Below are positions 45,120 through 53,640 of a stretch of 64,000 nt of DNA, piece after piece; position 1 is the stretch's first letter; each line of letters opens with the position of its first letter. The position numbers and the translations under genes were made by a program. The notes beneath the pieces are model-generated. The model saw nothing but the letters and a program-made list of their open reading frames with translations, ran no database searches and had not been told where the DNA came from. Origin of the DNA: Pseudomonas viridiflava (GTDB lineage Bacteria > Pseudomonadota > Gammaproteobacteria > Pseudomonadales > Pseudomonadaceae); NCBI RefSeq assembly GCF_900580865.1, contig NZ_UTBZ01000228.1, positions 310,001 through 374,000 of the forward strand, written 5' to 3'.

Positions 45120-46322
45120 ATGATTCCCTCCCCGTGGCGTGCCGATTTCCCGGCCATCGCCGCGCTGCAACGGCAAGACCAGACCTATCTGGACAACGCC
45201 GCCACCACGCAAAAACCCCAGGCCCTGCTCGACGCGCTGACGCATTACTACGCCAATGGCGCAGCCAATGTGCATCGCGCGCAACACTTGCCCGGCGCCC
45301 ACGCCACGCAGGCGTTCGAGGACAGTCGGCTGAAGGTTGCCCAGTGGCTGAATGCCGGTGACAGCGGGCAGATCATCTTTACCCACGGCGCCACCAATGC
45401 GCTGAATCTCCTGGCCTATGGCCTGGAACATCTTTTCCACCCGGGCGATGAAATTGTTATCAGCGCCCTGGAGCATCACGCCAACCTGCTGCCATGGCAG
45501 CAACTGGCACAACGGCGCAACCTGAAACTGGTGATCCTGCCGCTGGATACTGACGGTTTGATCGACCTTGCGGCCGCCGTACATTTGATCGGTCCGCGCA
45601 CGCGTTTGCTGGCAGTCAGTCAGTTGTCCAACGTCCTCGGCGCCTGGCAGCCATTGCCGGCATTGCTGGCCATGGCCAAGGCGCAGAACGCGCTGACCGT
45701 GGTCGATGGCGCCCAAGGCGTGGTCCACGGCCGGCATGACGTGCAGGCGCTGGGTTGCGACTTCTATGTTTTTTCCAGCCACAAGCTCTATGGCCCCGAT
45801 GGCCTCGGCGTGCTGTTCGGGCGCAATGCAGCACTTGAGCAACTGAAACCATGGCAGTTCGGTGGCGAGATGGTGCTGGAAGCCAACTATCACGACGCGC
45901 GCTTCCGCCCTGCACCGCTGGGCTTCGAGGCGGGTACGCCGCCGATTGCCAGTGTCATCGGCCTTGGCGCTACGCTGGATTATCTGGCAGGTCTGGACCA
46001 GGACGCGGTGTCGGCCCATGAAGCCGCGCTGCATGACTCTTTGCTGCGTGGACTCGCGGCGCGTAATGGCATTCGTCTGCTCGGCAAGCCGCAACTGGCA
46101 CTGGCCAGTTTTGTTGTCGAGGGTGTGCATAACGCCGATCTCGCGCATCTTTTGACCGAGCAAGGCATTGCCGTGCGCGCCGGCCATCACTGCGCGATGC
46201 CACTGCTGAAAAGCTTTGAGCTGGCCGGGGCGATTCGGGTGTCGCTGGCGCTGTACAACGATTCCGAGGATCTGGAACGGTTCTTTGAAGCGCTGGATCA
46301 GGCGCTGGAGATGTTGCGATGA
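45120..46322 (+). CDS. csdA: Group II cysteine desulfurase CsdA
   Basis: A 400-residue PLP enzyme releasing persulfide sulfur from cysteine. The N-terminal YLDNAATTQKP, the PLP Lys in SSHKLYGPDG and the persulfide Cys in RAGHHCAMPLL are all present. The ATG at 45120 follows a GTG codon at 45117, which is also possible. The stop overlaps the csdE start by four bases, so the donor-acceptor pair is made together. CsdA and SufS are hard to tell apart by sequence; linkage to csdE and tcdA without suf genes favours CsdA. Confidence 0.92.
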   Translation: MIPSPWRADFPAIAALQRQDQTYLDNAATTQKPQALLDALTHYYANGAANVHRAQHLPGAHATQAFEDSRLKVAQWLNAGDSGQIIFTHGATNALNLLAYGLEHLFHPGDEIVISALEHHANLLPWQQLAQRRNLKLVILPLDTDGLIDLAAAVHLIGPRTRLLAVSQLSNVLGAWQPLPALLAMAKAQNALTVVDGAQGVVHGRHDVQALGCDFYVFSSHKLYGPDGLGVLFGRNAALEQLKPWQFGGEMVLEANYHDARFRPAPLGFEAGTPPIASVIGLGATLDYLAGLDQDAVSAHEAALHDSLLRGLAARNGIRLLGKPQLALASFVVEGVHNADLAHLLTEQGIAVRAGHHCAMPLLKSFELAGAIRVSLALYNDSEDLERFFEALDQALEMLR

Positions 46323-46723
46323 GCTTGCCGGTCGAGGCAGCTGAAGCGCTGCAGACTTTTCAGAATGCAGCGGCCTGGGAACAGCGGGCACGGTTGTTGA
46401 TGCAGTTTGGTGATCGTCTGCCGCCGTTGGATGAGACGGATAAGTGCGACGCAAACCGGGTGCATGGCTGTGAGAGTCAGGTGTGGCTGGTCGGGGCGTT
46501 GCGCGATGGTCACTGGCAGTTCAGCGCCAGCAGCGATGCGCGGATGATTCGCGGGTTGGTGGCGTTGTTGCTGTTGCGGGTTAATGGGTTGTCTGCCACC
46601 GAATTAAAGCAGGTTGATTTGCCGGATTGGTTTAATCAGCTCGGCCTTTCGCGGCAGTTATCGCCCTCGCGCAGCAATGGCCTCAATGCCGTGCTCCAGC
46701 GAATGAATGAGTTGGCCGGTTAA
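46319..46723 (+). CDS. csdE: Sulfur acceptor CsdE (SufE family)
   Basis: A 134-residue partner that takes persulfide sulfur from CsdA. The acceptor Cys is residue 51 in RVHGCESQVW. Overlaps csdA by ATGA. In E. coli CsdA-CsdE works with TcdA in making cyclic t6A in tRNA; tcdA lies just downstream here in the opposite direction. Confidence 0.93.
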   Translation: MSLPVEAAEALQTFQNAAAWEQRARLLMQFGDRLPPLDETDKCDANRVHGCESQVWLVGALRDGHWQFSASSDARMIRGLVALLLLRVNGLSATELKQVDLPDWFNQLGLSRQLSPSRSNGLNAVLQRMNELAG

Positions 46724-46725
46724 TC

Positions 46726-46795
46726 GCTTTCGCGAGCAGGCTCGCTCCCACAGGGGAATGCATTTCAATGTGGGAGCGAGCCTGCTCGCGAAGAG
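46726..46795. repeat. Short REPIN between csdE and tcdA
   Basis: Inverted REP cores separated by only about 20 bases lie between the two convergent gene ends. Confidence 0.92.
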
Positions 46796-46812
46796 GCCAT
46801 CAGCCTCACCGA

Positions 46813-47631
46813 TCAAACCTCAGGCTTAATGCGATCCGCCGGGCGCCGAACCCCCGCGACAATCTTGTCCACAGCCTTGGTCGCCGCGACCATGCCGAAC
46901 GTCGCCGTGACCATCATCACCGCACCAAACCCACCCGCGCAGTCCAGCTTCACGCCATCGCCAACAAAACTCTTCTGCAAACAAATACTGCCATCCGGCT
47001 TCGGATAACGCAGTTGCTCCGTGGAAAACACACACGGCACGCTGTAATGCCGGGTCACGGTGCGCGAAAAGCCATAGTCGCGACGCAACGTCGAACGCAC
47101 TTTCGAGGCCAGCGGATCGTTGAACGTACGGTTGAGGTCGCACACCTGAATCAGCGTCGGATCAATCTGCCCGCCCGCACCGCCGGTGGTGATGATCTGG
47201 ATCTTGCGGCGTTTGCACCAGGCGATCAGCGCAGCCTTGGCGTTGACCGCGTCAATGCAGTCGATCACGCAGTCGATGTTCGGCGTGATGTATTCAGCCA
47301 TGGTGTCGCGGGTGACGAAATCCGCCACGGCGTGCACGGTGCAATCCGGGTTGATCCCGCGCAGACGCTCGGCCATCACTTCGACCTTGGGTTTGCCGAC
47401 GGTGCTGTCCAGCGCATGCAACTGGCGGTTGGCGTTGCTGACGCAGACGTCATCGAGGTCGAACAGCGAAATCTCACCGACGCCACAGCGGGCCATGGCT
47501 TCCGCCGCCCAGGAACCGACGCCACCGACGCCGACGATCGCCACATGGGCCGCACGCAAGCGCTCCAGGCCTTCGATGCCATACAAACGGGCGATGCCTG
47601 CAAACCGCGGATCTTCTGTACTCATGACCAT
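46813..47631 (-). CDS. tcdA: tRNA threonylcarbamoyladenosine dehydratase TcdA
   Basis: A 272-residue E1-like enzyme (CsdL) that dehydrates t6A37 to cyclic t6A in ANN-decoding tRNAs, using ATP. The nucleotide motif VGVGGVGSWAAEA is at about 33-45, with IDCVIDCIDAVNAK further on. A possible alternative start is MSTED, two codons later. Divergent from the glucan synthase-like gene and convergent with csdE. Confidence 0.95.
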   Translation of the reverse strand: MVMSTEDPRFAGIARLYGIEGLERLRAAHVAIVGVGGVGSWAAEAMARCGVGEISLFDLDDVCVSNANRQLHALDSTVGKPKVEVMAERLRGINPDCTVHAVADFVTRDTMAEYITPNIDCVIDCIDAVNAKAALIAWCKRRKIQIITTGGAGGQIDPTLIQVCDLNRTFNDPLASKVRSTLRRDYGFSRTVTRHYSVPCVFSTEQLRYPKPDGSICLQKSFVGDGVKLDCAGGFGAVMMVTATFGMVAATKAVDKIVAGVRRPADRIKPEV

Positions 47632-47663
47632 TACCCCAAAAACCGGCGCGCATTATAGGGCTA

Positions 47664-47696
47664 CACAGCGACAAGTTTTAAGCTTCCAGCTACAAG
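47664..47696 (-). repeat. Half copy of the CTTGCAGCTTGAAGC-type repeat
   Basis: The minus strand aligns closely with the right arm of the palindrome at 7153-7184. Only one arm is obvious here. Confidence 0.55.
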
Positions 47697-47845
47697 TGTA
47701 AGAACTTAAGTCAAAGTCGGCTGCCCAATGTCGGGCATTTCCCTGTCCGATGTACGACTTGCGAACTGCCGGTGTAGGATGCGCGCCCATCGGGCGTCTA
47801 GCCGACCGATCCTTCGTTCCACAGCCTTTGGAACCCGAAATAGCT

Positions 47846-50434
47846 ATGTCATCGCGTAAATTTGGACTCAACCTGGTGGTGGTTCTGGCAATCGCCGCCC
47901 TGTTCACCGGTTTCTGGGCGCTGATCAATCGTCCGGTTTCCGCGCCGAACTGGCCGGAGCAGATCTCCGGTTTCTCCTATTCGCCATTCCAGCAGGGCCA
48001 ATACCCCCAGAAGGATCAATATCCGTCTGACGAAGAGATGCGCCGCGACCTGGAGATCATGAGCAAGCTGACGGACAACATCCGCATCTACTCGGTCGAC
48101 GGCTCGTTGCAAGACATCCCGAAACTGGCTGAAGAGTTCGGCCTGCGCGTAACGCTGGGGATCTGGATCAGCCCCGACCAGGAACGCAACGAACGGGAGA
48201 TCACCCGCGCCATCGAACTGGCCAACACTTCGCGCAGTGTGGTGCGCGTGGTGGTGGGTAACGAAGCGATCTTCCGCAAGGAAATCACCGCTCAAGAGCT
48301 GAGCGTGCTGCTCGATCGCGTGCGCGCGGCGGTGAAAGTGCCGGTGACCACCTCCGAGCAATGGCACGTCTGGGAAGAACATCCGGAACTGGCCAAGCAC
48401 GTTGACCTGATCGCCGCGCACGTTCTGCCGTACTGGGAATTCATCCCCGTCGACAAGGCCGGGCAGTTCGTTTTCGATCGCGCACGCGATCTGAAAAAAA
48501 TGTTCCCGAAAAAGCCGCTGCTGCTCTCCGAAGTTGGCTGGCCGAGCAACGGCCGCATGCGTGGTGGCGCCGATGCGTCGCCGGCGGATCAGGCGATCTA
48601 CCTGCGCACCCTGGTCAACAAGCTCAACCGCCAAGGTTTCAACTACTTCGTGATCGAAGCGTTTGACCAGCCGTGGAAGGCCAGCGACGAAGGTTCGGTC
48701 GGCGCCTATTGGGGCGTGTTCAACGCCGCGCGCCAGCAGAAATTCAACTTCGAAGGCCCGGTGGTCGCAATTCCGCAATGGCGTGTGCTGGCCGTCGGTT
48801 CGGTGGTGTTGGCGCTGCTGTCGCTGACCCTGCTGATGATCGACGGCTCGGCGTTGCGCCAGCGTGGGCGGATCTTCCTGACCTTCATCGCCTTCCTTTG
48901 CGGTTCGGTGCTGGTGTGGATCGGTTACGACTACAGCCTGCAATACAGCACGTGGTTCAGTTTGACGGTCGGGTTCCTCTTGGCGCTGGGTGCGCTCGGG
49001 GTGTTTATCGTCTTGCTGACGGAGGCGCACGAACTGGCCGAAGCGGTGTGGATTCACAAGCGTCGGCGCGAGTTTCTGCCGGTCGAGGGCGACTCCAGCT
49101 ATCGCCCGAAAGTCTCGATTCACGTGCCGTGCTACAACGAGCCGCCGGAGATGGTCAAACAGACCCTCGACGCCCTCGCCGCGCTCGATTACCCGGACTA
49201 CGAAGTCCTGATCATCGACAACAACACCAAGGACCCGGCGGTGTGGGAGCCGGTGCGCGACTACTGTGAAACCCTCGGCCCGCGCTTCAAGTTCTTCCAC
49301 GTCTCGCCGCTGGCCGGTTTCAAGGGCGGCGCGCTGAACTACCTGATTCCGCACACCGCCAAGGATGCCGAAGTGATCGCCGTGATCGACTCCGATTACT
49401 GCGTGCACCCGAACTGGCTCAAGCACATGGTGCCGCACTTCGCCGACCCGAAAATCGCTGTGGTGCAGTCGCCGCAGGATTATCGCGATCAGAACGAAAG
49501 CACCTTCAAGAAGCTCTGCTATGCCGAATACAAAGGCTTCTTCCACATCGGCATGGTCACCCGTAACGACCGTGATGCGATCATTCAGCACGGCACCATG
49601 ACCATGACCCGTCGTTCGGTGCTGGAAGAGTTGGGTTGGGCTGACTGGTGCATCTGTGAAGACGCCGAACTCGGTCTGCGCGTGTTTGAGAAAGGCCTGT
49701 CGGCGGCGTACTACCACGACAGCTACGGCAAGGGTCTGATGCCGGATACGTTTATCGACTTCAAGAAACAGCGTTTCCGTTGGGCTTACGGTGCGATTCA
49801 GATCATCAAGCGCCACACCGGCAGCCTGTTGCGCGGCAAGGACACCGAACTGACGCGCGGCCAGCGTTACCACTTCCTCGCAGGCTGGTTGCCGTGGGTC
49901 GCGGACGGCATGAACATCTTCTTCACCGTCGGCGCGCTGTTGTGGTCGGCGGCGATGATCATCGTGCCGCAACGAGTCGATCCGCCGCTGCTGATCTTCG
50001 CAATCCCGCCGCTGGCGTTGTTCGTGTTCAAGGTCGGCAAGATCATCTTCCTCTACCGTCGCGCCGTTGGCGTGAACCTGAAAGATGCATTCTGCGCGGC
50101 ACTGGCCGGGCTGGCGTTGTCGCACACCATCGCCAAAGCGGTGCTGTACGGCTTCTTCACCAGCAGCATTCCGTTCTTCCGTACGCCGAAAAACGCTGAC
50201 AACCACGGCTTCTGGGTGGCGATTTCCGAAGCGCGGGAAGAGCTGTTCATCATGCTGCTGTTGTGGGGCGCGGCGCTGGGGATCTTCCTGGTCAACGGCA
50301 TGCCGAGCAACGACATGCGCTTCTGGGTGGTGATGTTGCTGGTGCAGTCGTTGCCGTATCTGGCGGCGCTGATCATGGCGTTCCTGTCGTCGTTGCCGAA
50401 ACCGGCGGCCAAGGCTGAGCCGGCAACAGCATAA
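47846..50434 (+). CDS. ndvB: GH17-GT2 fusion, beta-1,3-glucan glucosyltransferase-like
   Basis: An 862-residue inner-membrane protein. One membrane helix (about 10-28) precedes a periplasmic GH17-like domain (about 40-320) with both catalytic Glu: Glu140 in GNEAIF and Glu229 in LSEVGWPSNG. Helices follow, then a GT2 synthase domain from about 421 with DSD at 515-517, CEDAE with Asp606, and the processive-synthase motif QRFRW at 642-646, and more helices at the C-terminus. Known relatives (P. aeruginosa NdvB, also next to dapE) make cyclic beta-1,3-linked glucans. The product here is inferred. The start is at the first Met before the N-terminal helix; the frame is open for 32 codons more. Confidence 0.88.
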   Translation: MSSRKFGLNLVVVLAIAALFTGFWALINRPVSAPNWPEQISGFSYSPFQQGQYPQKDQYPSDEEMRRDLEIMSKLTDNIRIYSVDGSLQDIPKLAEEFGLRVTLGIWISPDQERNEREITRAIELANTSRSVVRVVVGNEAIFRKEITAQELSVLLDRVRAAVKVPVTTSEQWHVWEEHPELAKHVDLIAAHVLPYWEFIPVDKAGQFVFDRARDLKKMFPKKPLLLSEVGWPSNGRMRGGADASPADQAIYLRTLVNKLNRQGFNYFVIEAFDQPWKASDEGSVGAYWGVFNAARQQKFNFEGPVVAIPQWRVLAVGSVVLALLSLTLLMIDGSALRQRGRIFLTFIAFLCGSVLVWIGYDYSLQYSTWFSLTVGFLLALGALGVFIVLLTEAHELAEAVWIHKRRREFLPVEGDSSYRPKVSIHVPCYNEPPEMVKQTLDALAALDYPDYEVLIIDNNTKDPAVWEPVRDYCETLGPRFKFFHVSPLAGFKGGALNYLIPHTAKDAEVIAVIDSDYCVHPNWLKHMVPHFADPKIAVVQSPQDYRDQNESTFKKLCYAEYKGFFHIGMVTRNDRDAIIQHGTMTMTRRSVLEELGWADWCICEDAELGLRVFEKGLSAAYYHDSYGKGLMPDTFIDFKKQRFRWAYGAIQIIKRHTGSLLRGKDTELTRGQRYHFLAGWLPWVADGMNIFFTVGALLWSAAMIIVPQRVDPPLLIFAIPPLALFVFKVGKIIFLYRRAVGVNLKDAFCAALAGLALSHTIAKAVLYGFFTSSIPFFRTPKNADNHGFWVAISEAREELFIMLLLWGAALGIFLVNGMPSNDMRFWVVMLLVQSLPYLAALIMAFLSSLPKPAAKAEPATA

Positions 50435-50452
50435 TCGCTAACGGATAACGTC

Positions 50453-50480
50453 AAACGGCGGCCTTCGGGCCGCCGTTTTG
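50453..50480 (+). terminator. Terminator after the GH17-GT2 gene
   Basis: A perfect 11-bp stem AAACGGCGGCC / GGCCGCCGTTT with a stable TTCG loop, followed by TTG, 18 bases past the stop. Confidence 0.9.
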
Positions 50481-50518
50481 CTTTAGAATGACCGCCTTTT
50501 TCAATGCCAACAAACTCG

Positions 50519-50610
50519 GTAGGAGCTGCCGAAGGCTGCGATCTTTTGATCTTGCTGTTGATTTTAAAAAACAAAATCAAAAGATCGCAGCCTGCGGCAG
50601 CTCCTACAGG
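50519..50610. repeat. Long inverted repeat, GTAGGAGCTGCCG family
   Basis: Arms of about 35 bases (GTAGGAGCTGCCG...GATCTTTTGAT and inverse) form a large palindrome just upstream of dapE. This is a second, distinct REP-type family, common between Pseudomonas genes. Confidence 0.9.
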
Positions 50611-50637
50611 TTTACCGTGCGCACCCGGAGTTATTAC

Positions 50638-51789
50638 ATGACGGCCCACGCCGACCTTTCGCCGACCCTCCAACTCGCCATCGACCTGATCCGCCGTCCG
50701 TCCGTGACGCCAGTCGACGCCGATTGCCAGAAGCAGATGATGCAGCGCCTGGGCGATGCCGGTTTCAGCCTCGAGCCGATGCGCATCGAAGATGTGGATA
50801 ACTTCTGGGCCACTCACGGCAACAACGACGGCCCGGTGCTGTGCTTCGCCGGCCACACCGACGTGGTCCCGACCGGTCCGGTGACCGCGTGGCAGATCGA
50901 CCCGTTCAACGCGCTGATCGACGAACACGGCATGCTCTGCGGCCGGGGCGCGGCGGACATGAAAGGCAGCCTGGCGTCGATGACCGTTGCCGCTGAGCGC
51001 TTTGTCGCCGACTACCCGAACCACAAAGGCAAGGTCGCGTTCCTGATCACCAGCGACGAAGAAGGCCCGGCACACCACGGCACCAAAGCAGTAGTCGAGC
51101 GTCTGGCCGCGCGTAATGAGCGTCTGGACTGGTGCATCGTCGGCGAACCGTCGAGCACCACCCTGGTTGGCGACGTCGTGAAGAACGGCCGTCGTGGCTC
51201 GCTGGGCGCCAAGCTCACGGTCAAAGGCATTCAGGGCCACGTCGCTTACCCGCATCTGGCGAAGAATCCGATCCACCTCGCCGCTCCGGCGCTGGCCGAA
51301 CTGGCCGCCGAGCACTGGGATCACGGCAACGATTTCTTCCCGCCGACCAGTTTCCAGATCTCCAACGTCAACTCCGGCACCGGCGCGACCAACGTGATTC
51401 CGGGGGATCTGGTGGCGGTGTTCAACTTCCGTTTCTCTACCGAATCGACCGTTGAAGGCCTGCAGAAGCGCGTCGCCGATATTCTCGACAAACACGATCT
51501 GGACTGGCACATCGACTGGGCGCTGTCCGGCCTGCCGTTCCTCACCGAACCGGGCGCGTTGCTCGACGCGGTGTCGGCGAGCATCAAGGACATCACTGGT
51601 CGCGAGACCAAGGCGTCCACCAGCGGTGGTACTTCCGATGGTCGCTTCATCGCGACCATGGGTACGCAAGTGGTGGAACTGGGCCCTGTCAACGCGACTA
51701 TTCACCAGGTCAACGAACGCGTACTGGCAGCCGATCTCGACGTACTGACCGAGATCTACTACCAGACCCTGATCAAGTTGCTCGCCTGA
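50638..51789 (+). CDS. dapE: Succinyl-diaminopimelate desuccinylase
   Basis: A 383-residue di-zinc M20 hydrolase releasing LL-diaminopimelate and succinate. Metal and catalytic residues are in GHTDVVPTG, GRGAADMKG and TSDEEGPA. The start at 50638 has CCGGAG upstream and gives the standard length. It overlaps the rlmA start by one base (TGATG). It completes the DapC-DapD-DapE set found in the window. Confidence 0.97.
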   Translation: MTAHADLSPTLQLAIDLIRRPSVTPVDADCQKQMMQRLGDAGFSLEPMRIEDVDNFWATHGNNDGPVLCFAGHTDVVPTGPVTAWQIDPFNALIDEHGMLCGRGAADMKGSLASMTVAAERFVADYPNHKGKVAFLITSDEEGPAHHGTKAVVERLAARNERLDWCIVGEPSSTTLVGDVVKNGRRGSLGAKLTVKGIQGHVAYPHLAKNPIHLAAPALAELAAEHWDHGNDFFPPTSFQISNVNSGTGATNVIPGDLVAVFNFRFSTESTVEGLQKRVADILDKHDLDWHIDWALSGLPFLTEPGALLDAVSASIKDITGRETKASTSGGTSDGRFIATMGTQVVELGPVNATIHQVNERVLAADLDVLTEIYYQTLIKLLA

Positions 51790-52598
51790 TGCTCGCTTGC
51801 CCCATCTGCAGTGAACCGCTGAATGCGGTGGACAACGGCGTCGTCTGCCCGGCAGGCCATCGCTTCGACCGTGCGCGACAGGGTTATCTGAACCTGTTGC
51901 CGGTGCAGCACAAGAACAGCCGCGACCCTGGCGACAACCAGGCCATGGTCGAAGCGCGTCGCGACTTCTTGAACGCCGGGCATTACGCGCCGGTGGCCAA
52001 GCGACTGGCCGAACTGGCAGCGAGTTATGCGCCGGATCGCTGGGTCGACATCGGCTGTGGCGAGGGTTATTACACCGCGCAGATCGCCGAGGCTTTGCCG
52101 AACGCGGATGGCTATGCGCTGGACATCTCCCGCGAGGCGGTCAAACGCGCCTGCAAGCGTAACCCGGCGATTAGCTGGTTGATCGCCAGCATGGCCCGTG
52201 TGCCGTTGGCGTCGGGCAGTTGCCAGTTTCTCGCCAGTGTTTTCAGTCCTCTGGACTGGGAAGAAGCCAAGCGTCTGCTGAGTGTCGGCGGCGGTCTGAT
52301 GAAAGTCGGCCCGACCAGCGGCCACCTGATGGAACTGCGCGAACGCCTGTACGACGAAGTGCGCGAGTACACCGACGACAAGCATCTGGCCCTGGTGCCG
52401 GAAGGCATGGCGCTGGCGCACAGTGAAACCCTGGAATTCAAACTGACGCTGAACAAGCCCGAGGATCGCGCCAACCTGTTGGCGATGACGCCCCACGGCT
52501 GGCGCGCCAGTGCCGAGCGTCGTGCGGCGGTGATCGAACAGGCCGAGCCGTTCGAGACCACCGTGTCGATGCGCTACGATTATTTCGTTCTTCAATAA
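51789..52598 (+). CDS. rlmA: 23S rRNA (guanine745-N1)-methyltransferase RlmA
   Basis: A 269-residue SAM methyltransferase. The N-terminal zinc site has Cys4, Cys7, Cys20 and His24, and the SAM motif VDIGCGEGYYT is at about 85-95. Coupled to dapE by a TGATG overlap. The gammaproteobacterial enzyme modifies G745; the related Gram-positive enzyme uses G748. Confidence 0.92.
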   Translation: MLACPICSEPLNAVDNGVVCPAGHRFDRARQGYLNLLPVQHKNSRDPGDNQAMVEARRDFLNAGHYAPVAKRLAELAASYAPDRWVDIGCGEGYYTAQIAEALPNADGYALDISREAVKRACKRNPAISWLIASMARVPLASGSCQFLASVFSPLDWEEAKRLLSVGGGLMKVGPTSGHLMELRERLYDEVREYTDDKHLALVPEGMALAHSETLEFKLTLNKPEDRANLLAMTPHGWRASAERRAAVIEQAEPFETTVSMRYDYFVLQ

Positions 52599-52673
52599 CT
52601 TTTGGTTCCGGGCAAACGCCCGGGGCCGGCTAAATCCGCGAATGGATTTTTCAGACCCGCAGTGAGGACATCC

Positions 52674-53051
52674 ATGCGCCAACCGGACATCGAGATTTAC
52701 CTGAAAGACGCCGACGTCGACCACAAGGCCATTTCGGCCTGGCTGGGCGAAGCGTTGGGCCCGTGCAGCGACTGGGTACAGAAAGGCCAGACTTACAAAT
52801 GCAAGGCCGGCAACGTGCCGGTGACCTGGCTGCCGAAAGCCGTGGGCAAGTGGAACAGCCTGTACCTGGAAAGCGACCAGACGCCATGGGACGACGACAT
52901 TGCCTGCGCGCGTGCAGCATTTGCCGCGCTGAACGTGGAAGTGCGTTGCGCGCCGGGCACGTGGATTGAAGAAGAAGGTGAGGAGACGGCGGATCGCTGG
53001 ATGCGCATCAGCGCAGACGGTGAAGAAGAAATCACCTGGAAAACCGCGTAA
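52674..53051 (+). CDS. Conserved hypothetical protein
   Basis: A 125-residue acidic protein with no recognised family. No signal peptide or membrane helix is visible. The middle holds CSDWVQKGQTYKCKAG and VGKWNSLYLESDQTPWDDD, and the tail is rich in Glu. The start is chosen for its AGTGAGGA ribosome site six bases upstream. It follows rlmA in the same direction with a 75-base gap and may be in the dapE operon. Confidence 0.85.
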   Translation: MRQPDIEIYLKDADVDHKAISAWLGEALGPCSDWVQKGQTYKCKAGNVPVTWLPKAVGKWNSLYLESDQTPWDDDIACARAAFAALNVEVRCAPGTWIEEEGEETADRWMRISADGEEEITWKTA

Positions 53052-53073
53052 CAACAAGCAACGCGGATACAAA

Positions 53074-53178
53074 TGTGGGAGCGAGCCTGCTCCGGGCGGC
53101 GTTCCGACGAATGCGTAGTGTCAGTCGATATGAATGGTGACTGATACACCGCATTCGCGAGCAGGCTCGCTCCCACAG
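53074..53178. repeat. REPIN with an interrupted left arm
   Basis: The right REP core is intact. In the left one about 15 extra bases (53093-53107) split GCCTGCTC from CGAATGCG. The spacer GTGTCAGTCGA...GTGACTGATACACC is like that of the copy at 56150. Confidence 0.88.
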
Positions 53179-53192
53179 TGGTTTTCAGCGAC

Positions 53193-53402
53193 TTACAGGC
53201 CTACAACGTCCTCAGCCTGCAAACCCTTCTCGCCAGTAATCACCGCGTATTCAACCTGCTGGCCTTCAGTCAGCGAGCGATGCCCTTCGCCGCGAATCGC
53301 GCGGTAGTGCACGAACACGTCCACCCCGTCTTCGCGCTGGATAAAGCCGTAGCCTTTCGCGTCGTTGAACCACTTCACGTTGCCGGTTTCACGTGTTGCC
53401 AT
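53193..53402 (-). CDS. Cold-shock domain protein
   Basis: A 69-residue single cold-shock-domain protein that binds single-stranded RNA and DNA. RNP1 KGYGFI is at 15-20 and RNP2 VFVHY at 28-32. The leader on its 5' side carries a hairpin AGGCTTT/AAAGCCT (53432-53452), typical of regulated csp mRNAs. Whether cold induces it cannot be told. Divergent from plsB. Confidence 0.94.
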   Translation of the reverse strand: MATRETGNVKWFNDAKGYGFIQREDGVDVFVHYRAIRGEGHRSLTEGQQVEYAVITGEKGLQAEDVVGL

Positions 53403-53640
53403 CTGTTCATACTCCTTTTTTATTATTGAACAGGCTTTTCGCAGGAAAGCCTTAGAGGAACGTCAGCCTGCGTCCGACGTCCATAAAAGGGCCCCGGCGA
53501 CAGACCGCCGAGTATATGACAGGCGCGAAAACTCTCAACAGGAGATTACTTCGCCGCTTTTTTGCCGATTTTCGATGAATCCGGCACACTAGCCACCGCC
53601 CGAGCACCTGCTCGGTTTTATCCACTCATGCAGAAGCCGT

